This document shows positions 9,584 to 19,400 of a stretch of 64,000 nucleotides of DNA, one piece after another. The notes under the pieces were generated by a model. It was not told the DNA's origin. It ran no database searches and saw nothing but the letters and a program-made list of their open reading frames with translations. Made by a program: the position numbers and the translations under genes. Source of the stretch: an uncultured Lentibacter sp. (lineage in GTDB: Bacteria > Pseudomonadota > Alphaproteobacteria > Rhodobacterales > Rhodobacteraceae); contig CANMGT010000007.1 of the NCBI GenBank assembly GCA_947497495.1, forward strand, positions 56,325 through 120,324, written 5' to 3'. Position 1 is the first letter of the stretch; every line of letters begins with the position of its first letter.

Positions 9584-11152
9584 TTAGTCCTGCAGTGTCT
9601 GAAAGGCGCCTTCTGCGTCAATCGCTGCAACAGCTTTGGCGAGTGGTTCGCTGACTTCCCAATCAGCTTGCTCAAGCGTGGTCGAGACATTGGCCGCAGA
9701 GAGTTGCAGATTGTCGGCAATCGCGCCGCGTGCGCCGTAAGGGCCATATGTCTGGCCATTTGCTGCGAAGTAAATCGCGCCTGCATCACCTGCGCGCACG
9801 GTTGCTGGCTCATCGGTTTGCGGCACAGTGTAAAAGTCGCCAGGCTGCATGACGGTTTCATGCAAGATCGAGCCGCTCGCCGAACGCACACGCATCCAGA
9901 CTTCACGGGTCGCGATGATTGTTACGACATCCTGACGCTGTTCAAACACCTGCGGCACAGCACCCGTGCTTGCAGGACTCGTTGCGCCCAAGTCTGCCAA
10001 GACCGTGGCAAGGCCGGTGTCGCGCGCTGTGTTGGCTTCGGGCAGCGCCGCCGTCAGATCAGCGGCCGCAAGCGAGAAGTTTTCCGTTACAGAGCCACGC
10101 TGGCCGGTTGGGCCAAATGTGGTGCCGTTGACAACGTAGTAGATCGAGCCGCTCTCGCCGACATGGATTGTCGCAGGCGCGCCATCCGCAGTTTGCGGAA
10201 TTTCGAAAGTGTCGCCGGCATCGAGGATGCCGCTATAGATAACCTCGCCCTGCCCGTCTTTCACCCGAACCCACGCTGGGCGCGCGGCAACAACTGTCAC
10301 CCCCTCGCCAAGGCTTGCGCTTGCAAGTGTTGTCTCTTGAGGCGCGGCACCATCGCCTTGCAAAGCGAATGTGCCGATCTCGGCGGGGTTGAGTGTCGAA
10401 ATCGGAGCGTCTCGTGCGACGAGCACAGGAACATCAAGCGCTTGCGGGCGGTAAAGCCTGTCAAAGCCGTCGCTGGCAGCCGTCAGCGACGGGCTGTTTG
10501 TGTCGGCGCTAGCCACTTCAACGGCAGGCGCTGCGATTGTCGCCGCTTCCAGCGGGTCAAGGTCTGCCAGAACGTCTGGTGTGTTCTCGACCGGTGCAAG
10601 CTGCACGCGCTGCACCTCGTTGAGGACAGTCCAGCCGCCAAAGCCCAGCGCGCCAACAAGCGCGGCCAGCACGAGAAGCGAGCCAATAGCACCAGGCTCG
10701 ACGCGCGACAGAATGCTTTCTGTTGCCGGAGCAAAGGGCGTGTTTTTACCGAACATCGGGTCAGCCGCTTCGCGCTTTTCGCGCTTGGGCTGGAAGCCTT
10801 CAGTCTTGCGCACAGAGGACGCCGCATCTGACATGCCGTGGGCCGTTGAGAAGCCGCTTTCCGCGCAGAAGGCCGCGAAGGCTTTATCAGGGTCCATGTT
10901 GAGGTATCGCGCATAGGAGCGCACGTATCCTGCGATAAATCCGGGTGTGTCAAAGGCCTGCGGATCGCAGTTTTCGATCGCGGCGATATAGCTGGCTTTG
11001 ATCCGAAGCTCGCGCTGCACATCAAGCAGAGATTTGCCCAGAGTGGCGCGCTCGCCGCGCATCATGTCGCCAAGGCGCAGCTCAAAATCGTCGAACCACT
11101 TCGGTTCGACGTTTTCCAGTTCAGCGATGCGCTTATTTCTGCGCCTAATCAT
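9584..11152 (-). CDS. RodZ-like helix-turn-helix membrane protein with two DUF4115 domains
   Basis: Probably a cell-shape protein linking MreB to the envelope, by similarity to RodZ. From the ATG at 11152 it has 522 residues: an N-terminal HTH (about 30-100; SLLDVQRELRIKASYIAAIE, then GFIAGYVRSYARYL), a charged linker, and one membrane segment (about 155-175). A low-complexity periplasmic stalk leads to two homologous DUF4115 domains (about 285-365 and 409-488). The repeats are clear from AARPAWVRVKDGQGEVIYSG against ATREVWMRVRSASGSILHET. A TTG 21 bases upstream is a less likely start. Confidence 0.87.
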   Translation of the reverse strand: MIRRRNKRIAELENVEPKWFDDFELRLGDMMRGERATLGKSLLDVQRELRIKASYIAAIENCDPQAFDTPGFIAGYVRSYARYLNMDPDKAFAAFCAESGFSTAHGMSDAASSVRKTEGFQPKREKREAADPMFGKNTPFAPATESILSRVEPGAIGSLLVLAALVGALGFGGWTVLNEVQRVQLAPVENTPDVLADLDPLEAATIAAPAVEVASADTNSPSLTAASDGFDRLYRPQALDVPVLVARDAPISTLNPAEIGTFALQGDGAAPQETTLASASLGEGVTVVAARPAWVRVKDGQGEVIYSGILDAGDTFEIPQTADGAPATIHVGESGSIYYVVNGTTFGPTGQRGSVTENFSLAAADLTAALPEANTARDTGLATVLADLGATSPASTGAVPQVFEQRQDVVTIIATREVWMRVRSASGSILHETVMQPGDFYTVPQTDEPATVRAGDAGAIYFAANGQTYGPYGARGAIADNLQLSAANVSTTLEQADWEVSEPLAKAVAAIDAEGAFQTLQD

Positions 11153-11262
11153 GCTGTCTGCCCCTACGCTCAACGCGAATCAATACTGCGGATGCAGCAT
11201 CTAGCCCCTCTTTGATTACAAAGTGTTACCACACCTCAAGGGTTTTTGCACGAAGAGGTTAA

Positions 11263-12486
11263 CTATCCCGCCAATTCGGCACGATTCAGCGCACAGTGGC
11301 TCCACAACTCGTCCATTGCCTTCACCAGCACGTCCATTTCGTTAGGGCCATGCACAGGGGATGGTGTAAAGCGCAGACGCTCGGTGCCGCGCGGAACAGT
11401 TGGAAAGTTGATCGGCTGGACATAGATGCCGTAGTTTTCAAGCATCATGTCAGACAGTTTCTTGGTGTGTACAGGGTCGCCCACGATCACCGGAACAATG
11501 TGGCTGCCATGGTCGATGATCGGCATGCCAAGCCCCTTGAGGCGCAGCTTGAGGATCTTCGCCTGTTCTTGATGCTTTTCGCGCAGGGTTTTGTCTGTCT
11601 TGAGGAAGGCGACAGAGGCCGCGGCGCCCGCAGCGATGGCCGGCGAGAGCGATGTCGTGAAAATGAAGCCCGGCGCATAGGAGCGGATCGCGTCACACAT
11701 CTTGGCGGAAGCCGCGATATAGCCGCCCATGACGCCGTAAGCCTTAGCCAGCGTGCCGTTGATGATGTCGATCCGGTGCATCAGGTTGTCACGCTCCGCC
11801 ACGCCCGCGCCGCGGGGGCCATACATGCCGACAGCATGCACTTCGTCGATATATGTCAGCGCGCCGAACTCGTCGGCAAGGTCGCAAAGCTCCTTGATCG
11901 GGCCGAAGTCGCCATCCATCGAGTAGATACTTTCAAAGGCGATCAGCTTTGGCGCCGCCGGGTCATCGGCTTCGAGCTTGGCGCGCAGATCGGCCAAGTC
12001 GTTGTGTTTGAAGATACGCTTGGCACCGCCATTGCGGCGCACGCCTTCGATCATTGAGGCGTGGTTGAACTCGTCTGAGTAAATGATCAGACCAGGGAAA
12101 AGCTTGGGCAGCGTCGAGAGCGTGGCGTCGTTGGCGATGTAGGCCGAGGTGAAAAGCAGCGCATCTTCCTTGTGGTGCAGATCCGCCAGCTCGGCCTCAA
12201 GGCGCTTGTGGTAAACTGTGGTGCCCGAAATGTTGCGCGTGCCGCCCGAACCAGCGCCTGTCGCCTCGATCGCTTCGTGCATGGCGGCCAGAACAGCGGG
12301 GTGTTGGCCCATACCGAGGTAGTCGTTGCCGCACCAGACGGTGATCGGCTGCTCGGAGCCATCAGGTTTGCGCCATGTCGCGTGCGGAAACTGGCCGTTC
12401 TTGCGCTCGATGTCGATAAAAGTCCGGTAACGGCCTTCTTCGTGCAGTCTGTTCAGCGCTTCGTCGAGCTTGGCAGTATAATCCAC
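11263..12486 (-). CDS. hemA: 5-aminolevulinate synthase
   Basis: Condenses glycine with succinyl-CoA to 5-aminolevulinate, the first step of tetrapyrrole synthesis by the Shemin route typical of alphaproteobacteria. The 407-residue PLP enzyme carries the cofactor lysine K248 in [12 protein letters not shown], with [15 protein letters not shown] (212-226) and [13 protein letters not shown] (81-93). The start is ATG, preceded by AAAGGGGATC. An FNR-type box lies about 140 bases upstream, consistent with the oxygen control of hemA known in Rhodobacter. Confidence 0.97.
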   Translation of the reverse strand: MDYTAKLDEALNRLHEEGRYRTFIDIERKNGQFPHATWRKPDGSEQPITVWCGNDYLGMGQHPAVLAAMHEAIEATGAGSGGTRNISGTTVYHKRLEAELADLHHKEDALLFTSAYIANDATLSTLPKLFPGLIIYSDEFNHASMIEGVRRNGGAKRIFKHNDLADLRAKLEADDPAAPKLIAFESIYSMDGDFGPIKELCDLADEFGALTYIDEVHAVGMYGPRGAGVAERDNLMHRIDIINGTLAKAYGVMGGYIAASAKMCDAIRSYAPGFIFTTSLSPAIAAGAAASVAFLKTDKTLREKHQEQAKILKLRLKGLGMPIIDHGSHIVPVIVGDPVHTKKLSDMMLENYGIYVQPINFPTVPRGTERLRFTPSPVHGPNEMDVLVKAMDELWSHCALNRAELAG

Positions 12487-12549
12487 GCGCGATCCCCTTT
12501 TTAGTGTCGTTCGTTAGGCACAATCAGTCAGAATGATCAGAATCCCGAT

Positions 12550-12565
12550 ATTCACATTAATGAAT
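12550..12565. promoter_or_regulatory. 16 bp inverted repeat between hemA and the M20 peptidase gene
   Basis: ATTCACATTAATGAAT has five-base arms ATTCA/TGAAT around an inner CATTAATG palindrome. It lies 64-79 bases upstream of the hemA start, between that gene and the FNR-type box. An operator role is inference only. Confidence 0.3.
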
Positions 12566-12622
12566 AACTGTAGTTCGCGCCACCCCTAAGGGACAGGCTA
12601 CATTTTGACGCGTAACTTGTTT

Positions 12623-12636
12623 TTGACTCAGATCAA
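12623..12636. promoter_or_regulatory. FNR/FnrL-type box upstream of hemA
   Basis: TTGACTCAGATCAA matches the FNR consensus TTGAT-N4-ATCAA at nine of ten positions. It lies in the divergent region, 137 bases from the hemA start and 92 bases from the peptidase start. FnrL control of hemA is established in Rhodobacter; it is inferred here from the box and its position. Confidence 0.6.
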
Positions 12637-12727
12637 TAAAAAATGTGTTTCTGCCGCATGTTTTCACGTCTGGACAATGGTTTTTGCGCAGGTAGGCTTG
12701 CTTCAAACGCCCTCAAAGGAGTCTCAA

Positions 12728-14098
12728 ATGAGCCTGAACGATGTTCTGAACACGATTGATTCTAACCTCCCCGCTGCCACAGAGCGCCTGCTTGAGCTTT
12801 TGCGCATTCCTTCGGTGTCCACAGATCCGGCCTATGCAGACCACTGCCAAACCGCCGCCGACTGGCTCGTGGCCGACTTGCAGAGCATTGGCGTGGAGGC
12901 CACAAAGCGGCAAACGCCGGGCCACCCGATGGTTGTTGGCCACGTCAAGGGCGAGGGCCCGCATATCCTGTTTTATGGCCACTATGATGTGCAGCCAGTT
13001 GACCCGATCGAGCTGTGGGATCGCGACCCGTTTGATCCAGCTGTTGAAGACACTGCCGCTGGCAAAGTCATTCGCGGGCGCGGCTCGTCTGACGACAAGG
13101 GCCAGCTGATGACATTCGTGGAAGCCTGCCGCGCCTGGATCGAGGTGCACGGCGCCCTGCCCTGCTCGATCACCTTCTTCTTTGAGGGCGAAGAAGAGAG
13201 CGGCTCACCCTCGCTGATCCCCTTCATGGAAGAGAACGCCGCCGAGCTGACAAGTGACATCGCGCTGATCTGCGACACGGGGCTGTTTGAAAGTAAAGTC
13301 CCCGCGATCATCACCATGCTGCGCGGGCTTGCGGGGCTTGAAGTTGAAATCACAGGGCCTGACCGCGACTTGCACTCCGGTATGTATGGCGGCCTCGTGC
13401 GCAACCCGCTGCACGTTATGGGCGGGCTGATAGCTGGCCTGCACGACGAAAACGGCCGCATCACTCTGAGCGGCTTTTACGACGACGTGCCCGAGTTGTC
13501 AGACGATATTCGCGCCCAGTGGCAGGGCCTTGGCTTTGACCATGCCACATTCCTCGGCGACATCGGCCTGACCGAACAGGGCGGAGAAGTTGAGCGCACA
13601 CCGCTTGAAAAGCTCTGGTCACGCCCGACTTGCGAAGTCAACGGCATGTGGGGCGGCTACACGGGGGATGGCTCCAAAACCGTGCTGCCAAGCAAGGCCA
13701 ATGCCAAGATCACCTGCCGCCTCGTGGGCCAGCAAGACCCTGACAAGATCCTGCAATCGCTTAAGGACTACTTTGAGGCCAATGTACCGTCTGACTACAA
13801 AGTCAGCTTCAAGGGCGGCAAGGGCGCTCCCGCGGCGCAAATGTCCGTCGCGCACCCCGCGTTCGAGCAGGCCCGCAAGGCGCTCTCTGACGAATGGCCC
13901 AATGCGGCGGCCTATGTGGGCTGCGGCGGCTCGATCCCCATCGCCGGTTTCTTCAAAGACATCCTTGGTATGGATGCGATGCTGATCGGTTTTGGCAAAG
14001 ACGACGATCAGATCCACTCGCCCAACGAGAAATACGACATGGAGAGCTTTCACAAAGGCATCCGCTCATGGGCGCGCATCCTAGATGAAATGACCTGA
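12728..14098 (+). CDS. M20 family dipeptidase/metallopeptidase
   Basis: A cytoplasmic di-zinc exopeptidase of 456 residues (M20/M25/M40, carnosinase/DapE-like). Metal and catalytic segments are FYGHYDVQPVDP, RGSSDDKGQLM and FFEGEEESGSPS; the lid/dimer domain contains HSGMYGG. The ATG at 12728 follows AAAGGAG by six bases; in-frame codons further upstream lie in the regulatory region. The exact substrate is unknown. It is divergent from hemA, with the FNR-type box between. Confidence 0.9.
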   Translation: MSLNDVLNTIDSNLPAATERLLELLRIPSVSTDPAYADHCQTAADWLVADLQSIGVEATKRQTPGHPMVVGHVKGEGPHILFYGHYDVQPVDPIELWDRDPFDPAVEDTAAGKVIRGRGSSDDKGQLMTFVEACRAWIEVHGALPCSITFFFEGEEESGSPSLIPFMEENAAELTSDIALICDTGLFESKVPAIITMLRGLAGLEVEITGPDRDLHSGMYGGLVRNPLHVMGGLIAGLHDENGRITLSGFYDDVPELSDDIRAQWQGLGFDHATFLGDIGLTEQGGEVERTPLEKLWSRPTCEVNGMWGGYTGDGSKTVLPSKANAKITCRLVGQQDPDKILQSLKDYFEANVPSDYKVSFKGGKGAPAAQMSVAHPAFEQARKALSDEWPNAAAYVGCGGSIPIAGFFKDILGMDAMLIGFGKDDDQIHSPNEKYDMESFHKGIRSWARILDEMT

Positions 14099-14135
14099 GA
14101 CCAGCAAACCCGAAATCAGTGAAAAGGACGGCCCT

Positions 14136-14549
14136 ATGTCAATTTTGCCTCTCCCCGTTGAAGACAGTATCGACGAGATCATCGCCAACCTTGATCTCGT
14201 CTTTGACAGCACGGCCCCGCTCGCTACAGGCCGCCAAATCCTGATCGTGCGCACGGCGCAGCTTTTCACCGCAGGGCATCTGTCCAACGGCAAAGCCGGC
14301 AGCCAAGGCTATATCCGCCTGCTCGGTTCGCCCTCGCCGTCCTCGGATGTGACAAACGGGTATATCCGTTTTGTCCCTCCTGACGCGGTGCGCACCCCGA
14401 CCTATTCTGCCGAGCGCACCCAGATAAACATCTGGGTCGATCAGGCCTATCTGCCCATGACATTGGCGCAGCTTTCACATGCCGAACGCTACCTCTGGGT
14501 CGGATTTTTCGGCGCCCACACCTACGGCGACTTGCACTCGGTGCAGTAG
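14136..14549 (+). CDS. Hypothetical protein, 137 aa
   Basis: I do not recognise a family. The product is soluble, with no signal peptide or membrane segment. The C-terminal half is rich in aromatic residues (INIWVDQAYLPMTLAQLSHA, then YLWVGFFGAHTYGD). An AAAAGGA ribosome site precedes the ATG, and codon use resembles its neighbours, so it looks like a real gene. It lies 37 bases after the M20 peptidase and 43 bases before a dehalogenase-like hydrolase, on the same strand. Confidence 0.7.
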   Translation: MSILPLPVEDSIDEIIANLDLVFDSTAPLATGRQILIVRTAQLFTAGHLSNGKAGSQGYIRLLGSPSPSSDVTNGYIRFVPPDAVRTPTYSAERTQINIWVDQAYLPMTLAQLSHAERYLWVGFFGAHTYGDLHSVQ

Positions 14550-14592
14550 GCACAGGTAAGTAAACTGGCGCGCAATCGGGAAAGGACTGCTC

Positions 14593-15441
14593 ATGACCAT
14601 CGCAGAGGTAAACGGACAAAAGATAGCCTATGATCTGCAAGGCAGCGGGCCGCCCCTGTTGTTGCTGCACGGATTCCCGCAGACCCGCGCCATGTGGGGT
14701 GCGATTGCGCCCACCTTGGCCGCGCATTTCACTGTTGTGACAGCAGATCTTCGCGGCTATGGCGCCTCGTCAAAGCCCGAGGGCGTTGCGGCCTATTCCT
14801 TCCGCGAAATGGGCCGCGATATGTTGGAGCTTATGGCGCAACTCGGACATGAGAGTTTCTCACTCGTCGGGCACGACCGCGGGGCGCGCACAGCACACCG
14901 CATGGCGCGTGACGCCCCCCAGCGCGTGAAACGCATCGCGCTTCTGGACATCATCCCGACGCATCTGTTGCTGTCAGAACTGACGACACCTGTCGCAAAG
15001 GGCTACTATCACTGGTTCTTTCTGGCCCAGCCCGCACCCTTCCCCGAAACACTCATCGCGGCTGACCCCGACTATTACTTCGAGAGCTGCCTCACAGGCT
15101 GGGGCTCGAACGTGCTGGAAGACTTCGCGCCAGCGCACCTTGCGGCCTATCGCGAAAGCTGGCGCGATCCGGCCTGCATTGCGGGCATGTGCAACGACTA
15201 CCGCGCCGCCATCGAGTATGACTTTGCTCTAGATAGCGAAGATATCGCCACAACCCTGCCGATCCCTGCGCTTATTCTCTATGGCGCTGACGGCCCGATG
15301 GCGCAGGCCTATGACGTGCCCGCAACATGGACTGGCAAGTTTGACAGCGTCTCCAGCCAAGGCATCGCAGGCGGGCATTTCTTTCCGGACACGGCCCCAG
15401 ACGCGACAGTCAAAGCCCTACTAGGCTTTTTCTTGATCTAA
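14593..15441 (+). CDS. Alpha/beta hydrolase, haloacetate dehalogenase-like
   Basis: A cytoplasmic alpha/beta-hydrolase of 282 residues. The nucleophile elbow is VGHDRGARTAHRMA, with aspartate as in fluoroacetate/haloacetate dehalogenases rather than serine. Other family features are LLLHGFPQTRAMW, DLRGYGASSKPEG, YHWFFLAQPAPFPE and the catalytic histidine in GGHFFPD. By homology it would hydrolyse the carbon-halogen bond of short haloacids; the natural substrate is uncertain. AAAGGA precedes the ATG. The last bases overlap a copy of the dispersed repeat. Confidence 0.88.
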   Translation: MTIAEVNGQKIAYDLQGSGPPLLLLHGFPQTRAMWGAIAPTLAAHFTVVTADLRGYGASSKPEGVAAYSFREMGRDMLELMAQLGHESFSLVGHDRGARTAHRMARDAPQRVKRIALLDIIPTHLLLSELTTPVAKGYYHWFFLAQPAPFPETLIAADPDYYFESCLTGWGSNVLEDFAPAHLAAYRESWRDPACIAGMCNDYRAAIEYDFALDSEDIATTLPIPALILYGADGPMAQAYDVPATWTGKFDSVSSQGIAGGHFFPDTAPDATVKALLGFFLI

Positions 15442-15452
15442 ATACTCAAAAT
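15430..15452 (-). repeat. Dispersed intergenic repeat, copy 2
   Basis: The minus-strand core is TTTGAGTATTTAGATCAAGA, matching copies at 4583-4602 and 33341-33360. It lies about 35 bases past the cysE stop on the minus strand, and overlaps the last codons of the convergent hydrolase gene. Confidence 0.55.
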
Positions 15453-15484
15453 CCGACAGCCCACCCAATAGCCGGCCCAAAGTG

Positions 15485-16288
15485 CTAGTGATCAAGAACC
15501 TGGTTCATCGACATCGCCGGCTGTGAGCACCCTGCCTCGCCGACAATGCGCGCTGGCACGCCTGCGACGGTTTTCATTGGCGGCACTTCGTCCAGCACAA
15601 CCGAGCCTGCAGCAATGCGTGAGCAGTGGCCAATTTTTATATTGCCCAGCACTTTCGCCCCTGCCCCGATGAGAACACCATCGCCGATTTTCGGATGACG
15701 GTCTTCCTCTTCCTTGCCGGTGCCGCCGAGCGTGACGGAGTGCAGCATCGAGACGTTGTCGCCGACAACTGCCGTTTCACCGATAACGATCGAGTGGGCG
15801 TGGTCAATCATAATGCCTTTGCCGATCGTCGCGCCAGGGTGGGCGTCAAACCCGAACATCTCGGAACTGCGCATCTGGAAGAAATACGCCAGATCTGTCT
15901 GGCCATTTTTCCAGAGCCAGTTGGCAACGCGGTAGGCTTGCACGGCCTGATAGCCTTTGAAGAACAACAGAGGTTGCAAGTAGCGGTGGCAGGCCGGATC
16001 ACGATCATATACCGCGACAATGTCAGCGCGGGCCGACATGGCGAGCTTTGAGTCAGAGGCATAGGCCTCATCACAGATTTCACGCAGGATTTGCTCGGAC
16101 ATTTCCGGCGAAGACAGCTTCACGGATATGCGGTAGGCCAACGCTTTTTCAATGCTGTCGTGGTGCAACACCGAAGAATGGATAAGCCCGCCCAAAAGCG
16201 GCTCATCAACGATGGCCTGATGCGCCTCATCGCGGATCTGCGCCCAGACGGGGTCAAGTTCTGCAAGGTGTGACTGTGTGTAGGCCAT
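15485..16288 (-). CDS. cysE: Serine O-acetyltransferase
   Basis: Transfers acetyl from acetyl-CoA to serine for cysteine synthesis. The 267-residue protein starts at the ATG at 16288, which has AGGAGAA ahead of it. It has the N-terminal helical SATase domain (DPVWAQIRDEAHQAI) and a C-terminal left-handed beta helix of hexapeptide repeats (IGKGIMIDHAHSIVIGETA, then GDGVLIGAGAKVLGNIKIG). The catalytic histidine is in MIDHAHS. It directly follows the gene transfer agent megatron gene on the same strand; I recall the same neighbourhood in other Rhodobacterales. Confidence 0.96.
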   Translation of the reverse strand: MAYTQSHLAELDPVWAQIRDEAHQAIVDEPLLGGLIHSSVLHHDSIEKALAYRISVKLSSPEMSEQILREICDEAYASDSKLAMSARADIVAVYDRDPACHRYLQPLLFFKGYQAVQAYRVANWLWKNGQTDLAYFFQMRSSEMFGFDAHPGATIGKGIMIDHAHSIVIGETAVVGDNVSMLHSVTLGGTGKEEEDRHPKIGDGVLIGAGAKVLGNIKIGHCSRIAAGSVVLDEVPPMKTVAGVPARIVGEAGCSQPAMSMNQVLDH

Positions 16289-16353
16289 GTGTGTTCTCCT
16301 GTCGCGTTTAAACACTATATAGGAGTTTCTCTGAATTCAACAAACGCAATCCC

Positions 16354-16370
16354 GTGATCTCTGAGATCAC
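16354..16370. promoter_or_regulatory. Perfect palindrome upstream of cysE
   Basis: GTGATCTC-T-GAGATCAC, eight-base arms around one base, lies 66-82 bases upstream of the cysE start. On the minus strand it is just upstream of a weak promoter-like pair (TTGAAT at 16335-16340, then TATAGT). An operator for cysE is the likeliest reading; the regulator is unknown. Confidence 0.4.
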
Positions 16371-16427
16371 ATCTGGTAATGGCCGCGAATTGTCTCCGTT
16401 TCTGGCCGTATCGCAGGTCATCCACAA

Positions 16428-16460
16428 CAAAAGGGCGGCTGGATCTGATCCAGCCGCACC
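16428..16460 (-). terminator. Rho-independent terminator at the end of the gene transfer agent operon
   Basis: GCGGCTGGATC (16435-16445) and GATCCAGCCGC (16447-16457) form an 11-base inverted repeat. On the minus strand it is followed by CCTTTTGTTGT. It begins about 25 bases after the stop of the last GTA gene. Confidence 0.8.
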
Positions 16461-16483
16461 TTATTGTTTGCCCATATCCCGAG

Positions 16484-19400
16484 TTAAAGACTGACAGACA
16501 CCGCCTCGAATGCTCCGGCGCCATAGGTTGCAGAAACCTGCGCGACAGACAGCTCAAACCCCGTGCCAACCCCGTCGGACGCCATGTCAGCCGCTGTATA
16601 GGCCCAGTTCGGGGCGCTCAAGGCAACTTCTCGCACAACAGTGCCGCCCATCGCCACGCGCAGAATGTAGCTTTCGCTCTCTTCCGCCAAAGGCACATCA
16701 AGGCCCTCCCAACTGTCGCCGTCCAGACGGGTCCGGCGGATCCAGCTGACCCCCAAGTCGCCCGAAGCATCAAGGCCAACGCGCAAGTGACACGGGCTGA
16801 GCGGCTTGAGCCCAACGCCACTGAAGGCCGCTGCAACATGGGTGTAAGACGGATCATCATAGCCGCGCGAAGCTGGCCCAACACGGTAGTGCCGCTCCAA
16901 TCCACGCTCGCTTGCGGGCAGATCAATCTGCTCGGGAACACCTGACAACAGCACAAAGTAACTGCCCTCAGGCCACTGTTCGGGCTGCCACGCATCCGTA
17001 CCGACTTGCCCTCGCAAGAGCCGTGTCAGCTCGTAGGTGCGATCGCCGATAAGCGTAGCCTCTTGAAACTGGATGACTTCCCAATTCTCAGGGCTTCCGT
17101 CGCCTATGGCGGCCGCATTGGCGCCGTTGAGTAACGCCAGTTCGGTCACAGACGACAGCTCGCCAGAGGTGAGCTTCACCGTGACTTTGCCGCCTCGGTC
17201 ATAGAGGCCGGGACAGGCCGCATCGAGAGGCGCCAGCAACGTGCCAAGGGTCGAGCGGCGCGTTATCAGCTTCTGGAAGCTATAGCCCTCGTCATCGCTT
17301 GAGCCATAGAGCGCGGCACTGCCGGGCCATGGCTCGGCGGTAACCGCCAGATGCGGCGCATAGGGCGTCTCCTCACCCGTCATCAGCGGCAGGTCAAGAA
17401 ACAGCGGGAAGACAGGCACAGGCGGCGTGAAGCCCGGCAGCCCTACGACGTCTTCCTCAACTTCGATGGGCCTGTATGTTTCCGGCTCGATCCGCACAGC
17501 CTCCACGATCTGCTCAGCGCCGAGCTCGACTTTGTCGATACGCAGTTTCACAGCTCCTTCCGGCAGGTTAAGTGTCAGAACATCCCCCGCAGCCACGTCA
17601 AGGCGAGACGGCGGCAAAGCAAAGCGCAGGGTGTCACGCGCCACCCGAGACTCCGAGAGCCAACGCTCGACAACCTGCCGACCACGCCCACGACGCATGA
17701 CAAGTGGCAGTTGTGAAACCGCGACCGCATGTGTCTCCTGATCCGGCAAAACTGCCTCTTCGGAGATCACCTCGAAGTCGGCGTCGCTCTGGATAAAGCG
17801 CAGACGCACACGCCCCACAAGTTCGGCCTCCGAGGCGCGCGTGCGCTCGATTTCCGCCTCGACTTCCTCGGACAGCACAACATGGTCCGCCTCCAGCGTC
17901 GCATCTTCACGCCCATCGCGCATAACGAACCTCAGCACCCCGTCACGCTCGACTGCGTCAAAACCATAGGCCAGCATCAGCGGTTGCAGGCTGCTGCGCG
18001 CATCGCCGACATCGTTCACAACATAGCCCTCGACGATGCCCTCAAGCTCTGACACATCGTAGCTCTGACACCCGGCGTGGCGGCACACCTCGTCCACCAC
18101 CGATGCCAACGTGCGCTGCGAGGCGCGCCCCGTGATCCAGTGACCACGCGCATAGTTGTCGGCATCGCTCCAAACCTGCGGCAACGCAGGGAAATGCGGG
18201 TATGGCCGCGCATCCCACGCCCAGACAAAGGCGCGGCTCAGGTCAAGCATCGGCGCGCCGTATTCGACAGAGATCGGGTTGTTCTCTTCGCGCTGCCAGA
18301 ACCGCATCATCGCCCGCAGATACTGCGCTTGAATGTAGTCGTCGCGGCTGCCATCAGAATAATAGGGCAACGCACTTTCCGATGACTTCGGATCAAGGAA
18401 CTTGTTGGGCTGGTTGGTGCCTTTGTCGATCGCAGCGCAGCCTAGTTCCGTAAACCAGATCGGCTTTGATTGCGGCACCCAGGCTGTTGGTGTCTCAGAG
18501 CGCACCCCGTTCACCCTTTCATGGTGATCAGAAGCCCAGAAGCTCACAATATCCTTGTAGCGCCAGATCCAAGGTTCTGAATGCGCGCCATCGGTGATGG
18601 GCGTTCTGATCTGCGCCTTGCGGGCTTCCTCGGAGTGGTAAAACCAGTCGTAGCCCTCCCCGCCGAGGATGTTCGCTTCAAGATAGTCGAGATTATAGAT
18701 ACTCTCAAAGCCTGCATCCGCGTGATCGAGCCCCTCGCGCCAGTCGGAAAGCGGCATGTAGTTGTCAATCCCGATGAAGTCGATGTTGGCATCCGCCCAG
18801 AGCGCATCAAGGTGAAACAACCTGTCGCCGCCTTCGTTCAGCCCGAAATACTCCGACCAGTCAGCACAATAGCCGATCTTGCAGTCCGGCCCAAGCAATG
18901 TGCGCACCTCTTGCGCCAAAGCTTGCATTTCGGCGACAGCCGCAAAGCCTATTGCTCCGCGAATTTCAGTGAGGGCCCGCATTTCCGAACCTATCGAAAA
19001 GGCATCAACGCCCCCCGCTGCCACACAAAGCGCGGCATTGTGCAGGATGAAACGCCGATAGTTCCACTCGTCTGGGCCTGTGTAGGTAACCGCACTGCTG
19101 GCAATAGCCGCTTCAGTCGGCTGTCCAATGCCCAAAAGGTCGAGCGGGTCAGGCTGCGTGACAGCCTCAACACCCACAGAAAAGTCAGACGCAGACGCCG
19201 TGCCGAAGAACGCCGCAACTTCAGCCTCAGCTGCGGCTGTGCCGTTGGGGCTTGTTGGCAAGTCGGGTGCTGCCGACAGCGTAATGCGCCCGCGCCACGG
19301 AAAGGCCGGCTGGCCGATGTCGCCTGTGTATGGGTCTGGCAGAGCGTTGCTGTCTTGTTGGTCCATCAGAATGAACGGGTAGTAAAGCACGTCGATGCCC

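Noticed and set aside
9668..10831. A 387-codon open frame antisense to the RodZ-like gene.
   Set aside because: Cysteine/arginine-rich shadow composition without domains; the minus-strand gene explains the region.
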